NCBI GenBank assembly: GCA_040226215.1
Contig: JAVKFF010000123.1
Coordinates: 1-64,000 of the forward strand
Reading direction: 5' to 3'
DNA from: JAVKFF01 sp040226215
GTDB taxonomy: Bacteria; Pseudomonadota; Alphaproteobacteria; DSM-16000; Inquilinaceae
Length of the DNA stretch: 64,000 bases
A model generated the notes under the pieces. The model was given only the letters and a program-made list of their open reading frames with translations. It did no database searches and was not told where the DNA came from. The position numbers and the translations under genes were made by a program. Of this stretch, positions 6,063 through 13,843 are shown one piece after another (within the stretch, counting starts at the first letter, position 1; each line of letters starts with the position of its first letter).

Positions 6063-7724
6063 TCATCCCTTCGCGCCGGCGAGGCCGATGGCCCGGGCCA
6101 GGGCCTGGCCGACCGCGCCTTCGTCATAGTCCCGCCAGCGCGCCGCCACGTGCTGGTCGGGGCGGATCAGGTAGACCGCCCGCTCGGCGTCGCCCAGATA
6201 GCGCCCGGCCAAATGGTTTTCGGCGAGCTGGTTTTCGGCCAGCTGGTTTTCGTCCGGCGCGGCAGGCAGGGCGAGACCCTCGACGGTGACACCGTGCGCC
6301 GTCAGCACCTCCGGCACGTCGACGTTCAGACCCAGCAGGACGAAGCGGCCGCCGAGATGGTCGAGCAGCCATTCCTGGCCCAGCGGCGCGTCGGGGCAGG
6401 GGGCGCCCGGCCTGGTGCGGTCGGGCAGGGCCGGGTCGTCGGCGCCGTTCAGGGGCGAGCCGTCATAGACCGCCGGCACCGAGAGCCGGCCGGAATTGAC
6501 CATGGCGCGGGCGAAGGGGGCGTGCGGCGCCAGGTCGAGGAGCGCGTCGCGGAACAGCCGGCTGGTGGCCGATTTCGGGGTGATGAAGTCGGTCGAGCGG
6601 GTGGAGGCGACGATGTTCTCGTCGGCCGCGGCGATGCGCTCCCGGTCGTAGCTGTCGAGCAGCGACGCCGGTGCCAGGCCGTCGAGCACCAGGGCCAGCT
6701 TCCAGGCCAGATTGTCGGTGTCCTGGAAGCCGGAATTGGCCCCGCGCGCGCCGAAGGGCGAGACCTGGTGGGCGGCGTCGCCGGCGAAGATAACCCGTCC
6801 GTGGCGGAAACGCGCCATGCGGCGGCACTGGAAGGTGTAGATCGATACCCATTCGAGGTCGAAGCGCGCGTCCTCGCCCAGCATGCGCCTGAGCCGGGGG
6901 ATCACCCGTTCGGGCGCCTTCTCGGCCTCCTTGTCGATGTCCCAGCCGAGCTGCAAGTCGATGCGCCAGACGTCGTCGGGCTGCTTGTGCAGGAGGGCGG
7001 ACTGGCCGCGGTTGAAGGGCGGGTCGAACCAGAACCAGCGCTCGGTCGGGAAATCGGCCTGCATCTTCACGTCGGCGATCAGGAAGTTGTCCTCGAACAC
7101 CCGGCCGACGAAGTCGAGCCCCAGCATGGACCGTGTCGGCGACGCGGCACCGTCGCAGGCGATCAGCCAGTCGCAGTCGATGCGGTAGGGGCCTTCCGGC
7201 GTCTCGACGGTGAGCGCGACCGACTCCGCGCCTTGCTCGATCCCTGCATCGATGTCCGCCAGCCGGTTGCGGCCGCGCAGCTCGACCGGCGCGCCGCCGG
7301 CCCGAAGCGCCTCCAGCCGCTGGTGCAGGAAGAGTTCGAGATAGTATTGCTGCAGGTTGATGAAGGCCGGGCGCTTGTGGCCGCTCTCCGGCAGCAGGTC
7401 GAACCGGTAGACCTCCGCCTCGTCGAAGAAGACGCGGCCCTTGCTCCAGGTCACGCCCTAGTCGACCAGCGCCTGGCCGCAGCCCAGCCGATCGAGGATC
7501 TCCAGCGGGCGCTTGGCGAAACAGATGGCGCGGCTGCCGAAGCTGACCCGGTCGTTGTCGTCGATCAGCAGCACCGGCACGCCGTGCTGCGCCAGGTCGA
7601 TGGCCATCGCCAGGCCGACCGGCCCGGCGCCGACCACCACCACCCGGTGATGCGCCGGCGTGACCGCATCCTGGTCGGGCGAGCGGCGATAGGGGTAGAG
7701 CGGCTCCTCGAAGATGCGGGACAT
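6063..7724 (-). pseudogene. FAD-dependent aromatic monooxygenase interrupted by an in-frame TAG
   Basis: A class A flavoprotein monooxygenase (MhpA/PheA-like) of about 553 codons. The N-terminal part has the FAD-binding VVVGAGPVGLAMAIDLAQ motif with acidic strand end LLIDDND; the C-terminal part has the second FAD motif VIFAGDAAHQVSPFGARGAN and the thioredoxin-like C-terminal domain. Codon 89 (7458-7460) is TAG, between GQALVD and GVTWSKGRVFF; both sides are in the same frame and together match the family without a gap. The codon was probably AAG (Lys). The start is ATG 7724 with AAGGA 7 nt upstream. Either the gene is dead, the TAG is read through, or the base is a sequencing error. The downstream DUF2783 gene overlaps the stop. 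Confidence 0.88.
6215..6255 (-). repeat. 15-bp tandem repeat inside the monooxygenase
   Basis: Units of 15 bp beginning GGTTTTCGG are repeated (6215-6229, 6230-6244, partial 6245-6255). They encode the in-frame peptide ENQLAENQLAENHLAG near the C-terminus. The repeat keeps the frame, so it would lengthen a surface loop and not break the protein. Confidence 0.8.
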
Positions 7725-7762
7725 GGGAGAGTCCTTGCTGGCGCCGGAACGGTGATCGAGGC

Positions 7763-8716
7763 TCAGGCGCCCTGCAGGGCCTCCCACATCTCGCGGTCGC
7801 GCTCGGCGGTCCAGATCCTAGGCGTGTCGATGCCGTTGGCCTCGTCATAGGCCCGGGCGACGTTGAAGGGCAGGCAGTGCTCGTAGATGGCGAAGCTCTC
7901 GTATTTCGGGTCGCAGACCTCGCGGCAGGCGGCGAAGGCGTCCTTCAGCGGCCGGCCGGCGGCCGCCGCGCGCTCCACCGGGCGCCAGGTGTCGGCCAGG
8001 AAGCCGGTGGTCAGCGCGAAGGCCTCCCGCACCGTGTCCCGGTCGGTCAGCGCGTCGCCGCGGCCGGGCACCAGGGCCTGGGGCTCGAAGGCGTCGATCC
8101 GCGCCATGGTCTCCGGCCAGTCGAGGAAGTGGGCATCGCCGCAATAGCAGGCCGAGCGGTATTCGACGATGTCGCCGGTGAACACGGTATCGGCGTCCGG
8201 CACCCAGACCACGATGTCGCCCGCCGTGTGGGCGCGGCCGAGATGCATCAGCTCCACCCGCCGCCGGCCGAGGTGGATCGTCATGGAATCCGAGAACGTC
8301 ATGGTCGGCCAGGTCAGCCCGGGGATCGACCCGGCGTCCTGGAACAGGCGGGGGAAGCGGGCGTACTCGCTCTCCCAGTCTTCCCGGCCGCGCTCGTGGA
8401 TCATCGCCCGCGTGGTGGCCGAGGCGATCACCTGCTCCGCGCCATAGGCCGAGGCGCCGAGCACGCGCACGGCGTGGTAATGGCTGAGCACCACGTATTT
8501 GATCGGCTTGTCGGTGACGGCGCGGACCCGCTCGATCACCTTGCCGGCCATGGCCGGCGTGGCCTGGGCGTCGACCACGATGACCCCGTCGTCGCCGATG
8601 ATGACGCCGGTATTGGGGTCGCCCTCGGCGGTGAAGGCGTAGAGCCCGTCGCCGATCTCCTCGAAGCTGATGGTCTTCTCGGCGGTGTCGCCGACCGAGG
8701 CGAAGCCCTTGGCCAT
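7763..8716 (-). CDS. MBL-fold metallo-hydrolase with atypical HxHxxx motif
   Basis: A 317-residue metallo-beta-lactamase-fold protein. The first metal motif reads H79-Y-H81-A-V-R84, so the Asp and third His of the usual HxHxDH are replaced by Val and Arg. A later ligand candidate is H163 in LGRAHTAGD, and the GDIVEY block supplies the bridging Asp. The protein is related to SoxH/quinoprotein-relay-type MBL enzymes. It is the middle gene of the aromatic cluster, with ribosome site GGGGAGG before ATG 8716, and ends 38 bp before the FAD monooxygenase start. A thioester or ring-cleavage-product hydrolase role is an inference from context only. Confidence 0.85.
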   Translation of the reverse strand: MAKGFASVGDTAEKTISFEEIGDGLYAFTAEGDPNTGVIIGDDGVIVVDAQATPAMAGKVIERVRAVTDKPIKYVVLSHYHAVRVLGASAYGAEQVIASATTRAMIHERGREDWESEYARFPRLFQDAGSIPGLTWPTMTFSDSMTIHLGRRRVELMHLGRAHTAGDIVVWVPDADTVFTGDIVEYRSACYCGDAHFLDWPETMARIDAFEPQALVPGRGDALTDRDTVREAFALTTGFLADTWRPVERAAAAGRPLKDAFAACREVCDPKYESFAIYEHCLPFNVARAYDEANGIDTPRIWTAERDREMWEALQGA

Positions 8717-8758
8717 GAAATTCCTCCCCTGAGCTGCTCTGCGGTGCCCCTGAACGGG

Positions 8759-9934
8759 CTATTCGGCGGCGATGGCGCGCTTGGGCGGCCTGGCGCCGAT
8801 CGAGCCCGTCCAGCTCTCCGCATAGTCGGTCTGCTCGGTCGCCTCCGCCAGGGGGCCGAGTTCGAGCGGCATGCGCGTGTCGATCATCACCGCATACTCG
8901 TCTGTCATCGGCTTGGCCTGCTCGAACATCCGCTGCAGCGCCTTGGGGTGTGGGCCGTGCGTGAAGCCGCAGGGGTGGAAGGTCACCATGCCGGCGTCGA
9001 TGTTGTCGCGGCTGAAGAAGTCGCCGTCGTGGTAGAAGATCACCTCGTCATAATCGTCGTTATTGTGGAAGAACGGGATCTTCAGCGCGTCCTCGCCGGT
9101 CTCGAAGGGCCTGGGCACGAAGGTGCACACCACGAAGCCGTTGCCGACCCAGGTGGTGTGGGCCGAGGGCGGCAGGTGATAGCGGTGGGACATCAGCGGG
9201 CGGATGTCCTTGACGTTGATGCGCACGACCGAGAGGTCGCCGTGCCAGCCCACCGCGTCGAGCGGGTTGAAGGGGTAGGTGACCTCCGACAGCGCGCCGC
9301 AGCGCTTCACCCGCACCAGCGTCTCGTTCTCGCCCTGCTGGGCGCGGAAGGCGTCGTCGATTGCGGGTGCGTCGAGCATGCCGGGGTCGAAGATGGCGTG
9401 CCGGCCGACGATGCCCTTGTCGGGCAGCATGTAGGTGCCGCCGGTATTCTCGATCAGCAGCGCCTCCATCGGCTCCGCGGTCTCGACCCGCCACATGGTG
9501 GAACGCGGGATGACGACATAGTCGCCGCGGCCGATCTCGAGATGGCCGTAGTCGCAGAAGAAGTGGCCGCTTCCCCGGTGCACGAACAGCAGCTCGTCGC
9601 CATCGGCGTTGCGCGCCAGGTGCGCCATCGGCCGGTCCAGGCGCCAGAAGCGCATCTTGCAGGTGGCGTTGTGCAGGAAGGTGCCGGCATCGAAGGGGCA
9701 GGGGTCGCCGGTCGGCGCTTCGGCCCTTGTCAGGTCGAAGGCGCGTGGCCTGAGCGGGCCCTGCCACTGGGTCCAGGCCGTCGGCGGATGACTGTGATAC
9801 ATCATGGTCGCCGGGCCGAAGAAGCCTTCCTTGCCAAGCTCGCGCTCGAACGTGTCCTCGGGGAAGCTGGCATGGGCCTGGCGCGATGTGCGGCCTTGCG
9901 CACGGGTGGCGGTAATGTACTGCCGATGGGCCAT
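8759..9934 (-). CDS. Homogentisate 1,2-dioxygenase-like protein
   Basis: A 391-residue cupin dioxygenase. Likely iron ligands are H290 and E297 in HNNDDYDEV and H326 in CGFTHGPHP, matching the His-Glu-His arrangement of homogentisate 1,2-dioxygenase. Family blocks WQGPLRPRAFDL and HRGSGHFFCDYGHLEIGRGDYVVIP are clear. It is shorter and more divergent than classical HmgA (about 430 residues), and no maleylacetoacetate isomerase or fumarylacetoacetase gene is beside it, so the substrate may be a different hydroquinone-type ring. The start is ATG 9934, with GAGGAGG at good spacing; the longer open frame to 10045 has no family similarity. First gene of the cluster, divergent from the MarR gene. 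Confidence 0.86.
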   Translation of the reverse strand: MAHRQYITATRAQGRTSRQAHASFPEDTFERELGKEGFFGPATMMYHSHPPTAWTQWQGPLRPRAFDLTRAEAPTGDPCPFDAGTFLHNATCKMRFWRLDRPMAHLARNADGDELLFVHRGSGHFFCDYGHLEIGRGDYVVIPRSTMWRVETAEPMEALLIENTGGTYMLPDKGIVGRHAIFDPGMLDAPAIDDAFRAQQGENETLVRVKRCGALSEVTYPFNPLDAVGWHGDLSVVRINVKDIRPLMSHRYHLPPSAHTTWVGNGFVVCTFVPRPFETGEDALKIPFFHNNDDYDEVIFYHDGDFFSRDNIDAGMVTFHPCGFTHGPHPKALQRMFEQAKPMTDEYAVMIDTRMPLELGPLAEATEQTDYAESWTGSIGARPPKRAIAAE

Positions 9935-10079
9935 GGGGTTCCTCCTCGGGCGGATCGGACGGACGGTGAGCGGGCTTGCCGCCGCCGGCACCGATCCAGG
10001 TCTCCAGCAGGGGCGCGGCACCGTCGCTGGCAAGGGACTGGCCAAGCGGCACCGGATCGCCTATCTTGCGCGAACCATA

Positions 10080-10092
10080 TCATTGCAAATGA
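10080..10092. promoter_or_regulatory. Candidate MarR operator
   Basis: A 13-bp inverted repeat TCATT-GCA-AATGA lies at the 5' edge of the MarR gene and in the divergent control region (9935-10088) of the aromatic cluster. It overlaps the first possible MarR start codon. MarR-family repressors commonly bind such short AT-rich palindromes between divergent genes; binding here is inferred. Confidence 0.45.
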
Positions 10093-10613
10093 AACGAATG
10101 TCAAGCCGCCATCCGCCGACCGACTTCCGACTCGATGCCTTCCTGCCCTATCGCATCAGCGTGCTGGCCAGCCGGGTCAGCCGGCGCTTCGGCCGCGTCT
10201 ATGGCAGCCGCTTCGACCTTTCCATCCCGGAATGGCGGCTGATCGCGCATCTGGCCCAGAGCGGGGCCGTCTCGGTGCGCGAGATCTTCGACAAGGTCGA
10301 CATGGACAAGCCGAAAGTCAGCCGGGCGGCGCGGCGGCTGGAGGATGCGGGTCTGATCGACAAGCGGACCGATACGGGCGACAGGCGGCTCGTGCAACTC
10401 TCGCTGACGGTGGACGGCGAACGGCTGTTTCGCGAGATCGAGCCTCTGGCCAAGGCCTTCGAGGCGAGCCTGCTGGCGGATCTGACGGATGACGAGGTCC
10501 GGGTCTTCGAGCGCGTCATCGACCGCCTGATGCGCCGGCTTGATGAGACGGACGACACCGATATCGCAGCGCCCGAGCGGCCGCTGGCCGTGCCGGCGCT
10601 GTCGGGCGACTGA
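10089..10613 (+). CDS. MarR-family transcriptional regulator
   Basis: A 174-residue winged-helix regulator. The DNA-binding region includes PEWRLIAHLAQSGAVSVREI, the recognition helix region MDKPKVSRAARRLEDAGLI and the wing motif RTDTGDRRLVQLSLT, typical of MarR/HpaR proteins that control aromatic catabolism. It is divergent from the dioxygenase-like gene and probably represses it until an aromatic ligand binds. The start is uncertain: ATG 10089 or ATG 10098, neither with a clear ribosome site; the operator-like palindrome overlaps the first. The long upstream extension of the open frame reads through the divergent promoter and is not coding. Confidence 0.9.
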   Translation: MKRMSSRHPPTDFRLDAFLPYRISVLASRVSRRFGRVYGSRFDLSIPEWRLIAHLAQSGAVSVREIFDKVDMDKPKVSRAARRLEDAGLIDKRTDTGDRRLVQLSLTVDGERLFREIEPLAKAFEASLLADLTDDEVRVFERVIDRLMRRLDETDDTDIAAPERPLAVPALSGD

Positions 10614-10639
10614 GGCAGGCGGCGAAGCTGCCGCCTGCC
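10614..10639. terminator. Bidirectional hairpin between convergent genes
   Basis: A perfect 10-bp stem GGCAGGCGGC / GCCGCCTGCC with a 6-nt loop starts directly after the MarR stop codon, 24 bp from the stop of the convergent DUF4139 gene. It lacks a T tract on either side but its position suits a shared terminator. Confidence 0.6.
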
Positions 10640-10662
10640 CCGGGAGAAAGTTGCCTCGTCTC

Positions 10663-12732
10663 TCAGCCGCCGACGTTGAGGTCGCGCACGTGCTCAGTCA
10701 GGTCCTGGCGCGCCTGCTGGGCCGCCGCGCGCTGCGCCTCGATGTCGCCGCGCAGTTCGACCAGCCGGTCTTCCTGCGCCTGCAGGTCGGCCATGTAGCG
10801 CTGGAAGAGGTCGCTGTCGCTGGGCACCGTTGAGAGGTTGCGGCGGATGCGGTCCTGGTCGGCGACGATGCGATCGATCTCCTGCTGGGTCTGGCGCACG
10901 TCCTGCTCCAGCGCCTCCACGGCGTCCAGCCGCTCCACCAGGTCGGCGAAGGCCGCCACCACCTCGTCGGGCAGCGCGCTGGCGCTGGCGAAGAAGCGGA
11001 TGCGGTCGCGCGGCAGCGTATTGATGTCCACCTGGTCGAGGGTCGTGCGCTCCTGCACCACGTCGTGCTGCACGGTCTCGCCCGCCGGCACGGCGACGGT
11101 GACGCGGAAATCGCCGCCCGCGAGTTCGACATCCTCCTCGCCGACCAGCTCGAAGCCGCCGCCCAGGCGCGTCTGCTGCAGGATCACCTCGTGGTCGCGC
11201 CGGGCGTCGCCCTCGATGGTGTAGCGCGTGATGCGGCGGTCGAGGATGGTCTGGCGCAGCACCCCGCCGGTGATGGCGACGCGCAGCACGTCGTTGCGCG
11301 ACAGTTCCTGGCGGTCGATCGCGACGGACTGCTCCACCGCGAAGGGCAGCAGCCGGTCGTCGCCGACCGGCAGGGCGTCCATGCGGGCGTCGCCGAGATA
11401 GGAGATGAGGCCGGTCTCCGCGTCGCGCTGATAGATCGTCAGGATGCCCGGCGGCAGGCCGCTCTCCCCGTCATTGGAAAGCCTGACCGTGGCCAGCGGG
11501 TGCGTGGCATGGGTGTTGGGCTGGTAGAGCAGAGGGGTGGCGAAGCTCTCCGAGCGGCTGACGATGGGCAGCAGCGCGGAATGCCCGCTCTCCACCGTGA
11601 CCGGGTTGGGGAACTGGAACAGCACCTGCGCTGTCGCCTCGTCGCTTTCGGCGGCAACGAGCTGCGCCTGGTCGCGCGGCGGCGGCGGCGGGGCGGACGG
11701 CATCGGCGCCGCGAACCCGCCTGTCGCCAGTCCGGCGATCGCGCCCGGCATGCGCTCGGCCTCGGCGAACTCCTCGCGCGGCCGAATGCCGTCGTCGACC
11801 AGTGTGATGCCGCCTTCGTCCACCGGCGGCAGCACGCGGCCCAGCACTTCCACCGGGATCTCCGGCCGGTCGACGAAATAGGCGTCGTAGAGCGCCTGGC
11901 TGAAGGTCACCGGGTTGCCCGAGGCGACGGTCAGTTCGATGCCGTCCCAGTCCTCGCCGGAGAGGTTCTCCAGGATCGCCCAGCCCTGCAGGTTGCCGGG
12001 ACTGCCATCCTCGGTAATCGTCAGCCGGTAGGCGGTCTTCCACAGCGGCACCTCGACCACATAGGCGACCCGCGCCTCGCGCACCCCCTCGCCGTTGAGG
12101 CGGATGGTGAACTCCCGGCGGTCCTGTTCGTTGTTGGAGGCCAGCGCCGCCAGGGCGGTTCCAATCTGCTCGTTCAGGTCGGCCGAGACGAAGTCGACGC
12201 TGTCGGTCTCCTCAAGGATCAGCTGGCGGATGCCGTCCTCGGTCATCAAGCTGACCCGGTGCACCGTCTCGCTGCGGCCATCGCCGAGGTCGCGGACCTC
12301 CTGGTTGACGGAGATGATGCGCCCGCTGATCGCCCGCGGTCCGGACGTTGCGATCTCCACCCCGCGCAACGCGTTGAGGAGAGCGGCCGGCGACTGCAGA
12401 TCCTCCGGCGCGAAGGGCATGTCGCGGAACACCTCGCGCAGGGGTTGCTGTCCCGGCAGGCTGATCTCGCCCAGCGTCCCCAGATCGTCGAAGACGACGA
12501 TGCTCTTCAGCACGTCGTCGACCTGGTCGAGCCGGACGTCCAGCGTCAGCGAGACATTGCCATCGACCGGCGTGGCGTACTCGAAATAGCCGACGCCGCC
12601 TGTCGACAGCAGCACCCGGCGCAGTTCGAGATCGCTGCCCTCCGTCTGGGCGAAGGATGCCGGCGCGCTCGCCAGGACGGCCAGCGTGCTCGTCGACGCC
12701 AGGATGGCGGCGCGGCGGATGAGTGATGTCAT
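10663..12732 (-). CDS. Secreted DUF4139 domain protein
   Basis: A 689-residue exported protein. It has a Sec signal peptide (MTSLIRRAAILASTSTLAVL then ASAPASFAQ) with cleavage likely after AFAQ-like SFAQ. The body is the DUF4139/mucoidy-inhibitor-like fold: RVLLSTGGVGYFEY near the N-terminus, a central LTITEDGSPGNLQGWAILENLSGEDWDGIEL, and a C-terminal coiled coil (EALEQDVRQTQQEIDRIVAD onward). A proline-rich linker (SAPPPPPRD) lies near residue 340. The function of this family is not established. The start is ATG 12732; an upstream GTG-type start is less likely because it would place residues before the signal. It stands alone on the minus strand. Confidence 0.82.
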   Translation of the reverse strand: MTSLIRRAAILASTSTLAVLASAPASFAQTEGSDLELRRVLLSTGGVGYFEYATPVDGNVSLTLDVRLDQVDDVLKSIVVFDDLGTLGEISLPGQQPLREVFRDMPFAPEDLQSPAALLNALRGVEIATSGPRAISGRIISVNQEVRDLGDGRSETVHRVSLMTEDGIRQLILEETDSVDFVSADLNEQIGTALAALASNNEQDRREFTIRLNGEGVREARVAYVVEVPLWKTAYRLTITEDGSPGNLQGWAILENLSGEDWDGIELTVASGNPVTFSQALYDAYFVDRPEIPVEVLGRVLPPVDEGGITLVDDGIRPREEFAEAERMPGAIAGLATGGFAAPMPSAPPPPPRDQAQLVAAESDEATAQVLFQFPNPVTVESGHSALLPIVSRSESFATPLLYQPNTHATHPLATVRLSNDGESGLPPGILTIYQRDAETGLISYLGDARMDALPVGDDRLLPFAVEQSVAIDRQELSRNDVLRVAITGGVLRQTILDRRITRYTIEGDARRDHEVILQQTRLGGGFELVGEEDVELAGGDFRVTVAVPAGETVQHDVVQERTTLDQVDINTLPRDRIRFFASASALPDEVVAAFADLVERLDAVEALEQDVRQTQQEIDRIVADQDRIRRNLSTVPSDSDLFQRYMADLQAQEDRLVELRGDIEAQRAAAQQARQDLTEHVRDLNVGG

Positions 12733-13043
12733 GGTTTCCCCCACTTGATGCAAATCGACCGACGCGCCGCGGAATCGGCGATCCGGACCCGGTCAAGTTG
12801 ACCCCGACGATCGGGGCACATCTACCATTTGCGCGATTCCAGGCCGGCACGCGACCGAATCGTGGAAAGGCTGCGGCAACGACAGGCTGCGGAATGCGCC
12901 GTCTCGCGAAATGGTGTATCGCCCGTGGGCCACATGATCGTGTAAGTTGGCGGTTGTCCTCAGCTAGATGTGGGGCGTCCGGGACACCGGTCCGGCCCTG
13001 TCCGGGCATATACATCCTTGTCGTCAGGTGGATTTCCGACGTC
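12733..13043. other. 311-bp gap between divergent DUF4139 and SPOR genes
   Basis: No gene is supported here; the open frame that crosses it is arginine-rich and unlike its downstream part. It must contain the two divergent promoters. Two abutting palindromes are visible: GGTCAA-G-TTGACC (12791-12803) and CCCCGA-CGA-TCGGGG (12802-12816). No convincing -35/-10 pair could be chosen by eye. Confidence 0.6.
12791..12816. promoter_or_regulatory. Overlapping palindromes, possible operator
   Basis: GGTCAAGTTGACC is a perfect 13-bp palindrome with one central base, sharing two bases with a second palindrome CCCCGACGATCGGGG. They lie 59-84 bp upstream of the DUF4139 start. The regulator is unknown. 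Confidence 0.35.
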
Positions 13044-13727
13044 ATGAGTTCACGAATTGAGCGGATTGTCGAGCGCGGATCGCCCGCCGGTGCCACGGCC
13101 GCACGGTGCCAGACGTGGCACCGGCGCCTCTGCCTGCCCGCGCTCCTGTGCGCCATTCCGCTCGCCGTGGCTGCCTGCACGCCGTCCTCGCCCGTGGCGC
13201 TGCTCACCGGTTCCGGCGGGGAGGAGTTCGCGCACGCCCAGGGCGGACTCGTCATCCCGCCCGTCGGCACGGTATTGCCCTCGCCTGGCGGGGATGGAGA
13301 TGGCGCGCCGGCTGCCGCTGCAGGCATTGAAAGCAGGGCGCTGGCACCGGTACCGGACCGGTCCGCCGAGCCGCTGCCATCGGTCGTGCAGCAGACCGCA
13401 CAGACCCCTGCGCCAGTCGCGCCGCCGCCCGCACCGCCGCCCGAGCCGCCGCCGCTGCCGATCGAGCCCGTGGCCGGCGCGCCGCCCGCCATCCTCGGCA
13501 ATGCCTTCTGGATCCAGGCCGGTGTCTTCGCCGTGCAGGAGAACCTGCAGCGGGCGCGCGATCGGCTGCAGGCGCTGGGGTCGCTCGATCTGCGGCCGGT
13601 CACGCTTGGCGGTTTGGCGGCGACCCAGGTCATGCTCGGCCCATACGTCGATGTCGACAGCGCGCAGCAGGTGCTGCCGGCGGTTCGCGGTGCGGGCTAT
13701 CCCGAGGCTTGGATCCGGCGTCTGTGA
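13044..13727 (+). CDS. SPOR-domain lipoprotein
   Basis: A 227-residue envelope protein. The signal peptide ends in lipobox LAVAAC (Cys near residue 43), followed by a long Ala/Pro-rich linker (PAPVAPPPAPPPEPPPLPIE) and a C-terminal SPOR domain (NAFWIQAGVFAVQENLQRAR to GYPEAW). SPOR domains bind denuded septal peptidoglycan. In many alphaproteobacteria the gene in this position, before the D,D-carboxypeptidase and tmk, is rlpA; this protein lacks the double-psi beta-barrel of RlpA, so it is not a lytic transglycosylase. The start is ATG 13044; the upstream extension of the frame is not family-like. Confidence 0.8.
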   Translation: MSSRIERIVERGSPAGATAARCQTWHRRLCLPALLCAIPLAVAACTPSSPVALLTGSGGEEFAHAQGGLVIPPVGTVLPSPGGDGDGAPAAAAGIESRALAPVPDRSAEPLPSVVQQTAQTPAPVAPPPAPPPEPPPLPIEPVAGAPPAILGNAFWIQAGVFAVQENLQRARDRLQALGSLDLRPVTLGGLAATQVMLGPYVDVDSAQQVLPAVRGAGYPEAWIRRL

Positions 13728-13843
13728 GCCCGCCGCGGCCGTTCGGCCCCCGGCCGGAGGCTGGACGCGTGCCTTGCTTCAGCCATAGGCTTGGGGCAGC
13801 ACTGGATACCCCGCCACCACCGATGCCACGGACCGAATCAGCG

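Noticed and set aside
7877..10492. An 871-codon open frame on the plus strand opposite the aromatic cluster
   Set aside because: It is the antisense shadow of the dioxygenase and MBL genes: rich in Gly, Arg, His and Val with no motif, produced by high GC on the opposite strand.
12723..13043. N-terminal extension of the SPOR lipoprotein
   Set aside because: It would put about 107 unrelated residues before a lipoprotein signal peptide, which must be N-terminal.
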